Source of the DNA: a bacterium HR29
GTDB lineage: Bacteria; Chloroflexota; Dehalococcoidia; Tepidiformales; Tepidiformaceae
Reading direction: 5' to 3'
Assembly (NCBI GenBank): GCA_002898215.1
Contig: BEIF01000001.1
Span: forward strand, 725,501-789,500
Length of the DNA: 64,000 bases
Shown: positions 37,190-45,403 of the stretch, piece by piece
How positions within the stretch are numbered: the first letter of the stretch is position 1
How the letters are laid out: every line of letters begins with the position of its first letter
Notes under the pieces: generated by a model
The model's input: only the letters and a program-made list of their open reading frames with translations
The model's database searches: none
What the model was told of the DNA's origin: nothing
Translations under genes and position numbers: made by a program

Positions 37190-38116
37190 ATGACGACCCG
37201 CCGACACCTCCTCTCCTCCGCCGACCTCACGCCGCGAGAGATCGCGGGGTTGCTGGCCTTCGCTGCGAAGTTGAAGGCCGAACCTCGGCGCCTCGTCCCG
37301 GGGAAGCAGCTCGCACTGCTCTTCGAGAAGCCCTCGTTGCGGACGCGGGTGAGCTTCCAGGTGGCGATGCGTCACCTCGGCGGCGAGACCATCTACCTCG
37401 CACCCCAGGAGGTGGGGCTCGGCGAACGGGAGGCGATCAAGGACGTCTCCCGCGTCCTTGCGCGCTACGTGGACATCGTTGCAGTGCGCACCTACGGTCA
37501 GGTGATCGTCGAGGAGTACGCCTCCTACTCCTCCATCCCTGTCATCAACGCGCTGACGAACGAGGAGCATCCCTGCCAGGCGTTGGCCGACCTGCTGACG
37601 TTGCAGGAGAAGTGGGGGTCGCTCGCCGGCCGGACGATTGCCTTCATCGGCGACGGCAACAACGTGGCGCGGAGCCTCGTCCTCACCGCGGCGGCCCTCG
37701 GCATGCACGTGCGCATCGCCACGCCGCGGGGGTACTGGCTCCCCGATTGGGTGATGGAAGAAGCGTCCCGGCGTGCGCGCGAAACGGGGGGTTCGTTCAC
37801 GCCTCTCGTCGACCCGGCGGAGGCGGCACGAGGCGCGGACGCACTTTACACCGATGTCTGGACGTCGATGGGCCAGGAGCGAGAGGCCGAGCGCCGGCGC
37901 ATCGACTTCGCCGGCTACCAGCTCAACCGGCAGCTGTTGGAGCTCGCCGCTCCCGGCGCGTTCGTGATGCACGACCTCCCCGCGCACCGGGGGGAGGAGA
38001 TCACCGATGAGGTGATCGAGAGCCCGCAGTCGATCGTTTTCGACCAGGCCGAGAACCGCGTCTGGGCGCAGGCGGCGGTGGTCGCCTTCCTTCTCGGGGC
38101 GGCGCCCGAGTTCTAG
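37190..38116 (+). CDS. argF: Ornithine carbamoyltransferase
   Basis: A 308-residue enzyme that makes citrulline from ornithine and carbamoyl phosphate in arginine biosynthesis. The carbamoyl-phosphate motif is EKPSLRTRVSFQVAM (STRT variant SLRTR), followed by HPCQALADLLTLQEK. The ornithine loop is usually DxWxSMG, here DVWTSMGQE, and the catalytic Cys region HCLP reads HDLPAHRG. The start is ATG 37190 behind GGAG; a TATACT -10-like hexamer is at 37174-37179. No other arg gene is in the window. The HCLP to HDLP change makes assignment to a related carbamoyltransferase possible. Confidence 0.85.
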   Translation: MTTRRHLLSSADLTPREIAGLLAFAAKLKAEPRRLVPGKQLALLFEKPSLRTRVSFQVAMRHLGGETIYLAPQEVGLGEREAIKDVSRVLARYVDIVAVRTYGQVIVEEYASYSSIPVINALTNEEHPCQALADLLTLQEKWGSLAGRTIAFIGDGNNVARSLVLTAAALGMHVRIATPRGYWLPDWVMEEASRRARETGGSFTPLVDPAEAARGADALYTDVWTSMGQEREAERRRIDFAGYQLNRQLLELAAPGAFVMHDLPAHRGEEITDEVIESPQSIVFDQAENRVWAQAAVVAFLLGAAPEF

Positions 38117-38174
38117 CTCCCTCCCTCGGGCACGGTCGTCAGTCGGGTATGATGCGGGCAGGAAGCCGGCACCA

Positions 38175-39002
38175 GTGCCCGCGATGTTCGATTGGCAACA
38201 CTACCGCGAAGTCATCGATCAATTCGGTCCGTCGAGCGTCATCGATGTGCTGCTGATCGCGGCCCTCATCTACGGCGCGCTGCGGGTGATGAGCGGCACG
38301 CGGGCGATGACCCAGCTCCGGGGAGCGGTGATCCTCTTCCTGGTCGCCGTGCTCTTGGGGCGAGCCTTCGACCTCACGGTCGTGAACTACATCGTGGAGA
38401 ATTCGCTGCCGGCACTCCTCATTGCCGTCGTCATCATCTTCCAGCCCGAGATCCGGCGGGCGCTGGACCGGCTCGGCCGCACCGGACTGCGGGGTCTCCT
38501 CTCCCGCCCCGACGCCTCCGAGGTGCTCGACGCGATATCACGCGCGGCGGGCGAGCTCTCGCGGGCTCGCCATGGAGCGCTCATGGTGATCGAACGCGGC
38601 ACCGGGCTCCGCGACGTCATCGACACCGGCGTTCCCATCGACGCCCGGGTCACGCCCGAGCTCCTGGAGGGCATCTTCTTCCCCAACTCGCCGCTGCACG
38701 ACATGGCGGTAGTCATCCGCGATGACCGGGTGGTGGCCGCCGGCTGTGTCCTTCCCCTTGCCGATCAGCTTCCCCCCGAGGAGAGCCACCTCGGCACCCG
38801 ACATCGGGCCGCCCTCGGCATCACCGAGCACACCGACGCGGTTTCCATCGTCGTCTCGGAGGAAACCGGGGGGATCAGCGTTGCCGTCGACGGGCGGCTC
38901 ACCCACGTCGCCGACGAGCAGCGGTTGCGGACCGTGCTCGAGTGGCTGGTGCAGCGCCGCGGCGCGCTCCGGCGGGAGCGTGAGCGGGAGCCAGTGCCGT
39001 GA
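38175..39002 (+). CDS. cdaA: CdaA-type diadenylate cyclase
   Basis: A 275-residue membrane enzyme that would make c-di-AMP from two ATP. Three N-terminal helices (about 22-38, 50-64, 77-90) precede the DAC domain. RHGALMVIERGTGL and the RHR motif (GTRHRAALG, 209-211) are present, as is SEETGGISVAVDG. The DGA motif reads Asp176-Met-Ala (PLHDMAVVI), so the metal Asp is kept but the Gly is replaced. GTG 38175 is the likely start; ATG 38184 is an alternative. A TATGAT -10-like hexamer lies at 38148-38153. The next gene is its usual regulator, cdaR. Confidence 0.92.
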   Translation: MPAMFDWQHYREVIDQFGPSSVIDVLLIAALIYGALRVMSGTRAMTQLRGAVILFLVAVLLGRAFDLTVVNYIVENSLPALLIAVVIIFQPEIRRALDRLGRTGLRGLLSRPDASEVLDAISRAAGELSRARHGALMVIERGTGLRDVIDTGVPIDARVTPELLEGIFFPNSPLHDMAVVIRDDRVVAAGCVLPLADQLPPEESHLGTRHRAALGITEHTDAVSIVVSEETGGISVAVDGRLTHVADEQRLRTVLEWLVQRRGALRREREREPVP

Positions 39003-40315
39003 GCTTCCTCACCGCCCTGCCCCGAGGCATCGCCGATACGGTGCGGACAGCGCTCCTCCTCCTCCGCGCCGGGGTCACGAGCCTCGTCCAGCACTGGGCG
39101 CTCGCAACGTTCAGCCTGATCGCTGCCTTCGCGGTCTGGGTCGTCATCCAGGACGTGGAGAACCCGCGGGTTCGCGGCGTCGCCCCCGAGCCGCCCGCGG
39201 CCGCGATCCCGGTCCGCCCGGTCAACGTTCCCTCGGGATTCATCGTGCTGGAATCGCCCACGGTGCGCGTCGAGGTGGAAGCGCGCCAGGACGTGCTCCC
39301 AAGCCTGCGCGCCAGCGATTTCGTCGCGACGGTCGACGTCCAGGGGCTCGAACCGGGGGGGACCGTTCCTCTCCCCGTTCGGGTCGAGGCGAAACGAACA
39401 GGCGTCGATATCGTGCGCGTGGTGCCCGACCGGGTGGACATCACGCTCATCCGCGCCGCCTCGAAAGAGCTCCCGGTGGAGGTCAACCTCACGGGGGGAC
39501 TGCCGACCGGCTACGTGCTTGCGGAGCCCCCGACGGTCGACCCGCCCTTCGTCACGGTTACGGGGCATCCTGATTTGGTGGCGAACGTGACGAAGGTCCA
39601 GCTCGACGTCAATCTGAGCGGCGTCCGCGAGCCCACCTACATCGTCGAGGGCGAACTGGTGCCTCGCAGCGATACGGGCGCGGTCCAGCAAGTCTTCCTC
39701 TCTTCACCGCGTGCTCGGGCCACCTTCAAGATCGAGCAACGCTTCTCCCAACGGACGCTCGCCGTGCTGCCGCTCCTGACCGGAGCCCCGGCTCCCGGCT
39801 ACCTGGTGGCGAACGTCACCGTCGAGCCGCCGACGGTGCAGGTCTCTGGCCCGGTGGACGTGGTGCAGGGACTTTCCCAACTCGCGACGGAGGCGATCGA
39901 CCTGACGAACGCCTCGTCGACCATCACGCGGTCGGTGCGCATCGCCGCGCCCGCGAACGTGGCCCTGGCCCGGGAGACCGTCACGGTGCAGGTGCAAGTG
40001 GCGCCAATCCGCTGCGGCGCGGAGGGCGGCGCCTGCGCGGGGGCGACCTTCGTGGTGGCGCCGTCGTTCACGGACCTGCCTCAGGGGGTCATGGTCGGGC
40101 CGGGAGCCTTCTTCGTCACCGTGCAGGTCCTCGGCCCCTTGAGCCAGCTGGATGACCTCACACCGGCATCGTTCACGGCCGCGGTCTCGTTGGCTGGCCT
40201 CTCTCCGGGGACGCATACGCTTCGCCCGAGCGTGACCGCTCCCCCGGGAATTCAGGTCGTCTCCGTGGGCACGGTTACCGTTACGCTCGTTCCCGTGTCA
40301 GGAGCGGGACCATGA
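38999..40315 (+). CDS. cdaR: YbbR-domain protein, CdaA regulator CdaR
   Basis: A 438-residue protein with one N-terminal transmembrane helix (about 32-50, HWALATFSLIAAFAVWVVIQ) and an extracytoplasmic region of about four YbbR repeats, each with a TVRVEV/TVTVTG-type strand pattern. CdaR modulates CdaA activity at the membrane. The GTG overlaps the cdaA stop (GTGA). In Firmicutes glmM usually follows; here der follows with an ATGA overlap. Confidence 0.9.
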   Translation: MSFLTALPRGIADTVRTALLLLRAGVTSLVQHWALATFSLIAAFAVWVVIQDVENPRVRGVAPEPPAAAIPVRPVNVPSGFIVLESPTVRVEVEARQDVLPSLRASDFVATVDVQGLEPGGTVPLPVRVEAKRTGVDIVRVVPDRVDITLIRAASKELPVEVNLTGGLPTGYVLAEPPTVDPPFVTVTGHPDLVANVTKVQLDVNLSGVREPTYIVEGELVPRSDTGAVQQVFLSSPRARATFKIEQRFSQRTLAVLPLLTGAPAPGYLVANVTVEPPTVQVSGPVDVVQGLSQLATEAIDLTNASSTITRSVRIAAPANVALARETVTVQVQVAPIRCGAEGGACAGATFVVAPSFTDLPQGVMVGPGAFFVTVQVLGPLSQLDDLTPASFTAAVSLAGLSPGTHTLRPSVTAPPGIQVVSVGTVTVTLVPVSGAGP

Positions 40316-41658
40316 CCGGCACGGTGGGAAGTAGCCTCCCGCGCGTGGTCATCGCCGGGCGCCCGAACGTGGGCAAGTCGACGCTCTTCAACCGCATCGT
40401 CGGAGAGCGCCGAGCGATCGTCGAGGATGAGCCCGGGACCACGCGCGACGTCATCGAGGCGGAGGTGGAGTGGGGCGACCGCCGCTTCGTCCTCGCCGAT
40501 ACCGGCGGCTACGAGCAGGGCGACCTCGACCGCTTCGGGCCCCTCGTGGCCCGACAGGTGGAGGCGGCGCTGGCTGGAGCCGACCTTGTCCTTCTCTGCG
40601 TCGATTCCGAAGCGGGCGTGACCCCAGCAGACGAAGAAGTGGCTGACCTCGTGCGCAAAACGGGGAAGCCGGTGATCGTGGTGGCGACGAAGGCCGACTC
40701 GGAGCGCCGTGAGGCGGTGGCTCTCGCCGAGGCGTCGGCCTTGGGGTTGGGGACGCCCGTCCCGGTGAGCGCCCTCCACGACATCAACGTGGTGCGGCTG
40801 CTCGACCTCGTAGCCGAGCGCCTTCCCGAGACCCCGCCGTCCATCGAGCGGGACCGCGTCAGGCTGGCCGTGGTCGGGCGACCGAACGTTGGGAAGTCGA
40901 TGCTCGTGAACGCGGTGCTGGGAGAGCCGCGCGTGATCGTCTCCGAGGTCCCGGGTACAACCCGCGACGCCATCGACACCGACATCGATACGCCGTTCGG
41001 GCCGTTCACCCTCATCGACACGGCCGGCGTGCGCCGCCGAGGGAAGATCGAGCGCGGCGTCGAATACCACTCGGTGCTGCGCACTCGAGCGGCGATCGAG
41101 CGGAGCGATGTCGCGGTGTTGGTCATCGACGGGAGCGAGGGGGTAACCGCCCAGGATACGCACGTGGCGGGCATGGTCCTCGAGGCGACCAAAGGCCTGG
41201 TCGTCGCCGTGAACAAAACCGACCTTTGGGGAGAGGGGTTCGAAGCCCGGCGACGGGAACTGTCCGCCCAGCTCCGCCGGAAGATGGGGTTCGCGCCCTG
41301 GGCGCTGGTGGCGTTCGTCTCCGCGTTGACCGGTAGGGGCATCGATGACCTGCTGCGGCTCGCTGCCGAGGCACGGGCGGCCCGCCGGCGCCGCGTTCCC
41401 ACCGGGGAGCTGAACACCCTCCTGCGCGCAGCTTTCCGCAAGCACGCTCCGCCCGTCGTTCGCCACAAGCGCCTCAAGCTCTTCTATGCGACGCAGGCGG
41501 GGGTGGACCCGCCCACGTTCGTGCTGTTCGTGAACGACCCGGAGCTCGTCCACTTCAGCTATCGGCGGTATCTTGAGCGCACGATCCGCACGGCCTACGA
41601 CTTCGAGGGCACGGCGATCCGCATCATCTTCCGGCCTCGAAACGTGCAAGAATCCTAG
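40312..41658 (+). CDS. der: Ribosome-assembly GTPase Der (EngA)
   Basis: A 448-residue tandem-GTPase protein needed for 50S assembly. G domain 1 has GRPNVGKST (16-24), DTGG and, at the G4 position, TKAD (126-129) in place of NKxD. G domain 2 has GRPNVGKSM, DTAGVRRRGKIERGVEYHSVLRT and NKTD. The C-terminal KH-like domain (about 350-440, LKLFYATQAGVDPPTFVLFVNDP) is intact. The ATG overlaps the cdaR stop. plsY begins 2 bases after its stop. Confidence 0.96.
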   Translation: MTGTVGSSLPRVVIAGRPNVGKSTLFNRIVGERRAIVEDEPGTTRDVIEAEVEWGDRRFVLADTGGYEQGDLDRFGPLVARQVEAALAGADLVLLCVDSEAGVTPADEEVADLVRKTGKPVIVVATKADSERREAVALAEASALGLGTPVPVSALHDINVVRLLDLVAERLPETPPSIERDRVRLAVVGRPNVGKSMLVNAVLGEPRVIVSEVPGTTRDAIDTDIDTPFGPFTLIDTAGVRRRGKIERGVEYHSVLRTRAAIERSDVAVLVIDGSEGVTAQDTHVAGMVLEATKGLVVAVNKTDLWGEGFEARRRELSAQLRRKMGFAPWALVAFVSALTGRGIDDLLRLAAEARAARRRRVPTGELNTLLRAAFRKHAPPVVRHKRLKLFYATQAGVDPPTFVLFVNDPELVHFSYRRYLERTIRTAYDFEGTAIRIIFRPRNVQES

Positions 41659-41660
41659 CG

Positions 41661-42287
41661 ATGTGGTGGGCGTACCTGGTCAACATCGCTGCAGGGTATC
41701 TCCTCGGCGCCGTGCCCTACGGGCTCATCGTAGGCTACCTGTTCTCCGGCAAGGACGTCCGGCGCTACGGTTCGGGCAAGACCGGTGTGACGAACGTGCT
41801 GCGCGTGGCCGGCCCCGTCCCGGCGGGCATCGTGCTCGTGGCCGACGTGGCGAAGGGCGCGGCGGCGGCGGTCATCGGCACATGGGTCTTCGACGACGCG
41901 GGCGTGGCAGCAGCGGGCGCCGCGGCGGCCGTCGTGGGGCACGTATTCCCCGTGTTCGCCGGCTTCCGGGGCGGACGGGGAGTGGCGACCGCCTTCGGCG
42001 GCATCCTCGGCCTCGCACCGCTCGTGTCCCTCCTTTTTCCTGTCATCGGTGCCATCCTCATCATCCCCACGCGGATCGTGTCGTTCATGTCGGTGGTCGG
42101 TACGCCGATAGCGGTGGTGATCGTCGTCGCCGCGGCGGCCGCGGGTTGGGTGTCGTGGCCTGCAGCCTACTACGCGCTGTTCGCCCTCGCGGTCATCGAG
42201 TACATGCACATCCCGAACATCCGCCGCCTGCTCGCCGGAACCGAGCCCCGCATCGGTGAGGGTGGCGACCGCCCCGCGACAGGCTGA
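41661..42287 (+). CDS. plsY: Glycerol-3-phosphate acyltransferase PlsY
   Basis: A 208-residue membrane enzyme that transfers acyl from acyl-phosphate to glycerol-3-phosphate, the first step of phospholipid synthesis. Five helices are predicted. Motif 1 reads GSGKTGVTNVLR (usually GSGNxGATN), and motif 2 is GHVFPVFAGFRGGRGVAT. The adjacent gpsA (3-base gap) makes its glycerol-3-phosphate substrate. The der-plsY-gpsA order is widespread. Confidence 0.95.
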   Translation: MWWAYLVNIAAGYLLGAVPYGLIVGYLFSGKDVRRYGSGKTGVTNVLRVAGPVPAGIVLVADVAKGAAAAVIGTWVFDDAGVAAAGAAAAVVGHVFPVFAGFRGGRGVATAFGGILGLAPLVSLLFPVIGAILIIPTRIVSFMSVVGTPIAVVIVVAAAAAGWVSWPAAYYALFALAVIEYMHIPNIRRLLAGTEPRIGEGGDRPATG

Positions 42288-42289
42288 AC

Positions 42290-43291
42290 ATGGAGCGGTT
42301 CGCCGTTCTCGGGGCAACATCCTGGGGGCTGACGCTTGCTTGGCTGCTGGCGGGCAATGGCCACCGCGTGACCGTGCTCACGCGCACCGATGAAGAAGCG
42401 CACGCCTTCGACGCTTCCCGCGCGAGCCCCCGGTTGCCGGGGCTCCGCTTGCCCGAGTCCGTGACCTTCCTCCCCTCGGCAGCTGCGGAGCCCGTCGACG
42501 GTGTCGTCGTTGCCGTTCCAGCGCAATCGGTACGGGGAGCCGTCGCCGGTGCACGGCTCGACCGGAACGTGCCGGTGCTGTCCGCGGCGAAGGGGCTCGA
42601 GACCGATACCGGGATGCGGATGACGGAGGTTCTGGCCGCCCTCGGTTGGCCCGCGGCGCTGACAGGGGCGCTCTCGGGGCCGAATCTGGCGGCCGAGATC
42701 GCCCGGGGGCTGCCGGCTGCGGCGGTCGTGGCCTGCCGCGACGCCTCGGTGGCGGCCATGTGGCAGCGCGCGCTCGCATCGCCAACCTACCGTGTCTACC
42801 GCTCCGACGACGTCGTGGGGGTCGAGGTGGGCGGAGCCCTGAAGAACGTCATCGCCATCGCTGCCGGCGCTGCGGCCGGGCTCGACGCCGGCGCCAACGC
42901 CATCGCCGCTATCATGACCCGTGGTTTGGCCGAGATGACCCGACTCGGTACCGCCCTCGGTGCCGACCCGCTCACCTTCCAGGGGCTGGCGGGAGTCGGG
43001 GACCTCGCGGCGACGTGCTTTTCGCCCCTATCGCGGAACCGCCGGCTCGGCGAGCTCCTAGCCCGAGGGCATACGCTGGTGCAGGCGCTCGACTCCATCG
43101 GTGAGGCGGTGGAGGGGGTGCCGACGGCCCCGGTCGCCCTTGCCAAAGCCCGTGCGCTGGGTGTCGAGGTGCCGGTGACCGAGCAGGTGGCCGCGGTACT
43201 CGGAGGTCGGGCAACGGTCCCCGAAGCGATGCGCGCCTTGCTCTCGCGGCCGCTTACCGAGGAACGGCCGGTGCCGGGCCTGGTAGACTGA
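42290..43291 (+). CDS. gpsA: Glycerol-3-phosphate dehydrogenase [NAD(P)+]
   Basis: A 333-residue enzyme reducing dihydroxyacetone phosphate to sn-glycerol-3-phosphate. Catalytic and substrate segments are clear: LSGPNLAAEIARGLPAA, VGGALKNVIAIAAGAAAGLDAG (catalytic Lys), GLAEMTRLGTALGADPLTFQGLAGVGDL and SRNRRLGELLARG. The nucleotide loop reads GATSWG, where the second Gly of the usual GAGSWG is Thr. It supplies the product used by PlsY just upstream. Confidence 0.95.
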   Translation: MERFAVLGATSWGLTLAWLLAGNGHRVTVLTRTDEEAHAFDASRASPRLPGLRLPESVTFLPSAAAEPVDGVVVAVPAQSVRGAVAGARLDRNVPVLSAAKGLETDTGMRMTEVLAALGWPAALTGALSGPNLAAEIARGLPAAAVVACRDASVAAMWQRALASPTYRVYRSDDVVGVEVGGALKNVIAIAAGAAAGLDAGANAIAAIMTRGLAEMTRLGTALGADPLTFQGLAGVGDLAATCFSPLSRNRRLGELLARGHTLVQALDSIGEAVEGVPTAPVALAKARALGVEVPVTEQVAAVLGGRATVPEAMRALLSRPLTEERPVPGLVD

Positions 43292-43299
43292 AGGTAGCC

Positions 43300-44229
43300 G
43301 TGGCCTCCAGCGAACTCAGCGTGCTCCTCGGGCGGCTTGTAGCCGGAGAGCGGCCGACCGCTGTGCAGCTCACCCTGCTCTCGGACCTGCGCCCAGCGGA
43401 CCGTGACCAGCTCGCCGCCGTTTGGACGTCGATCCCGGCTGACAGCCGCGTGTCGCTCATGGAACGGACGATCGAGCTGGCCGAGGACAACGCCGAGCTC
43501 GATTTCGCCTCGCTCGCGCTCGTTGCCATCGGCGACCCGGATCCCCGCGTGCGTCGGCTCGCTGCCGAAGCCCTCTGGGAGTCGCGGGATCGACGGGTGG
43601 CTCGCGCCCTGCTGGACGCGTTCGCACGCGAACCGGACGCCTCGGTCCGTGCTGCCATCGCGACGACCCTGGGAACGTTCGTCCAGCTCCACACCTTCGA
43701 ACAAATCGATAGCGAGACGGGCGACCTCGTGGTGGCCTCACTGCGAGCTGCTGCGGAATCCCCTTCCGAACCGGCAGACGTCCGAGGAAGGGCGATCGCC
43801 AGTCTCGGCGCCTGGCCCGAAGCGTGGGTGGATTCTCTCATCTGGAACGCGGCCTCGGCCGACGACCGGGAGCTGCGGCTCGCCGCGCTCGCGGCGATGG
43901 CGAACTCGGAGGACGAACGCTGGCTCGATGAAGTTCTGCCTCACCTGGCCAGCGACGACCCTGAGTTCCGGTATTGGGCCGCCTACGCCTGCGGACGGAT
44001 CGGTTCGGAAGCAGCGGTCGCCGAGCTGACCCCGCTCCTGGACGACCCGGACTTCGAAGTGGCCCGAGCTGCCGTCGGCGCTCTGGGGGATATCGGCGGC
44101 AGCGAGGCTGCGGAGTGCCTCGCGGCCTTCCTCGAGCGTGCTCCCGACTCCCTTCGCCCCCTCGTGGAGGAGGCGCTGGAGCTGGCGAGGTCGAACGGAG
44201 ACTCCTTCCTTGCAGGATTGCTGCCATGA
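43300..44229 (+). CDS. HEAT-repeat protein
   Basis: A 309-residue all-helical protein with at least five HEAT-like repeats, for example DPDPRVRRLAAEALWE, EPDASVRAAIATTLG, DDPEFRYWAAYACGRIG and DPDFEVARAAVGALGDIG. Such scaffolds bind proteins or act as assembly factors; no enzyme motif is present. It begins with GTG 43300, 8 bases after gpsA, and its stop overlaps the NUDIX ATG. The partner is unknown. Confidence 0.85.
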   Translation: MASSELSVLLGRLVAGERPTAVQLTLLSDLRPADRDQLAAVWTSIPADSRVSLMERTIELAEDNAELDFASLALVAIGDPDPRVRRLAAEALWESRDRRVARALLDAFAREPDASVRAAIATTLGTFVQLHTFEQIDSETGDLVVASLRAAAESPSEPADVRGRAIASLGAWPEAWVDSLIWNAASADDRELRLAALAAMANSEDERWLDEVLPHLASDDPEFRYWAAYACGRIGSEAAVAELTPLLDDPDFEVARAAVGALGDIGGSEAAECLAAFLERAPDSLRPLVEEALELARSNGDSFLAGLLP

Positions 44230-44672
44230 GCGGGAAGCTTCCTGTCCAATCCGCAGTCTCCGCCGGCGGCATCGTCTGGCGGCGCGACGCCAACGGTGGC
44301 ATCGAGGTCGTTCTCTGCGGGCGCCGAACCGACGGCGAGATGCTCTGGGCGCTCCCGAAGGGGACCCCCGACCCGGGGGAATCGTACGACGCTGCGGCCC
44401 GCCGCGAGGTAGAAGAGGAAACGGGGCTCCGGGTCGAGCTTGGCGAGAAGGTGGGAACGATCGATTACTGGTTCGTCGCCAACGGCGCGCGGTACCACAA
44501 GTACGTGCACCACTGGCTGATGCGCCCGCTCGGTGGGGACGTTTCGCAGCACGACGCTGAGTTCGATGAGGTGCGCTGGGTTCCCGCGGGCGAGGCTCTG
44601 CGCATGCTCACGTACCCGAACGAACGGGCCATCCTGGAGCGGGCACTGAGCCGGATCGAGGCGGCCAGGTGA
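44226..44672 (+). CDS. NUDIX hydrolase
   Basis: A 148-residue pyrophosphohydrolase. The Nudix box is complete: GTPDPGESYDAAARREVEEETGL, that is Gx5Ex7REVxEETGL. The surrounding AVSAGGIVWRR, LWALPKG and YHKYVHHWLM resemble MutT/Ap4A-type enzymes, which remove oxidised nucleotides or dinucleoside polyphosphates. The exact substrate is unknown. The ATG overlaps the HEAT gene stop (ATGA), and its stop overlaps the GTG of the acetyltransferase, so the three genes form a translational unit. Confidence 0.93.
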   Translation: MSGKLPVQSAVSAGGIVWRRDANGGIEVVLCGRRTDGEMLWALPKGTPDPGESYDAAARREVEEETGLRVELGEKVGTIDYWFVANGARYHKYVHHWLMRPLGGDVSQHDAEFDEVRWVPAGEALRMLTYPNERAILERALSRIEAAR

Positions 44673-45250
44673 GCAACGAACCCGCAGTCCCAATCCTCGC
44701 ACGGTCCCCCCGCATCATCCTCCGGGCGAAGCGCGTCGAGGACGCCGAGAACGACTACCGCTGGCGCACCGACCCGGAGCTTGCCCGGTTGGACGGGGCG
44801 GAGCCCCTCCAGGTCGGGTTCGAGGAGTTCCTCCGCCGGTATCCCGCCGAGACGCTCGGCCCTTGGCCCGACCGGGAGCTCTACGCGATCGAGACGAGCG
44901 AGGGAGCCCACATTGGAAACCTGATGGTCTACAACCTCTCGCCGTCGCTCGAGTCGGCCGAAGTCGGCATCACCATCGGCGAGGCGCACTATCGGGGACG
45001 GGGGTACGGGACCGAGGCGATGGTGACGTTCATGCGGTGGGCTTGGTCGGCACGTCCTTGGCGGCGGCTCGTGCTGCACACGCTGGAGTGGAACGAGCGC
45101 GCCCGCCGATGCTTCGCGCGGGTCGGCTTCCAGCCGACGGCCATCGTTCTCCGTCGCGGGGAGCGGTACGTGCGGATGGAAGCACTGCGCGAGTGGTGGC
45201 TCTTGTGGGAGGCCGAGGGCCGGTTCCAGTTTCCGAATCGGTCGGAGTGA
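44669..45250 (+). CDS. GNAT acetyltransferase (RimJ/RimL type)
   Basis: A 193-residue acetyl-CoA-dependent acyltransferase. ILRAKRVEDAENDYRWRTDPELARLD is the RimJ/RimL-type N-terminus, and the acetyl-CoA loop is IGEAHYRGRGYGTEAM (Q/RxxGxG/A pattern RGRGYG). LEWNERARRCFARVGFQP is the usual C-terminal block. The substrate could be a ribosomal protein N-terminus, an aminoglycoside or a small amine. GTG 44669 overlaps the NUDIX stop. Confidence 0.9.
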   Translation: MSNEPAVPILARSPRIILRAKRVEDAENDYRWRTDPELARLDGAEPLQVGFEEFLRRYPAETLGPWPDRELYAIETSEGAHIGNLMVYNLSPSLESAEVGITIGEAHYRGRGYGTEAMVTFMRWAWSARPWRRLVLHTLEWNERARRCFARVGFQPTAIVLRRGERYVRMEALREWWLLWEAEGRFQFPNRSE

Positions 45251-45403
45251 CGTTCGGCGGCAACGCCTTCGTCCCTCACCGTCCACCCTCCTGTTCCGGG
45301 CAGCTCCTGCCGCCCGAGGGACACTGGTCTGACGGGGGAGCTCCTGGCGGTCGACTTTTCAACCGACGGCCCGTCGGAAGTTCCTTCGCACGAGGACACC
45401 ACG

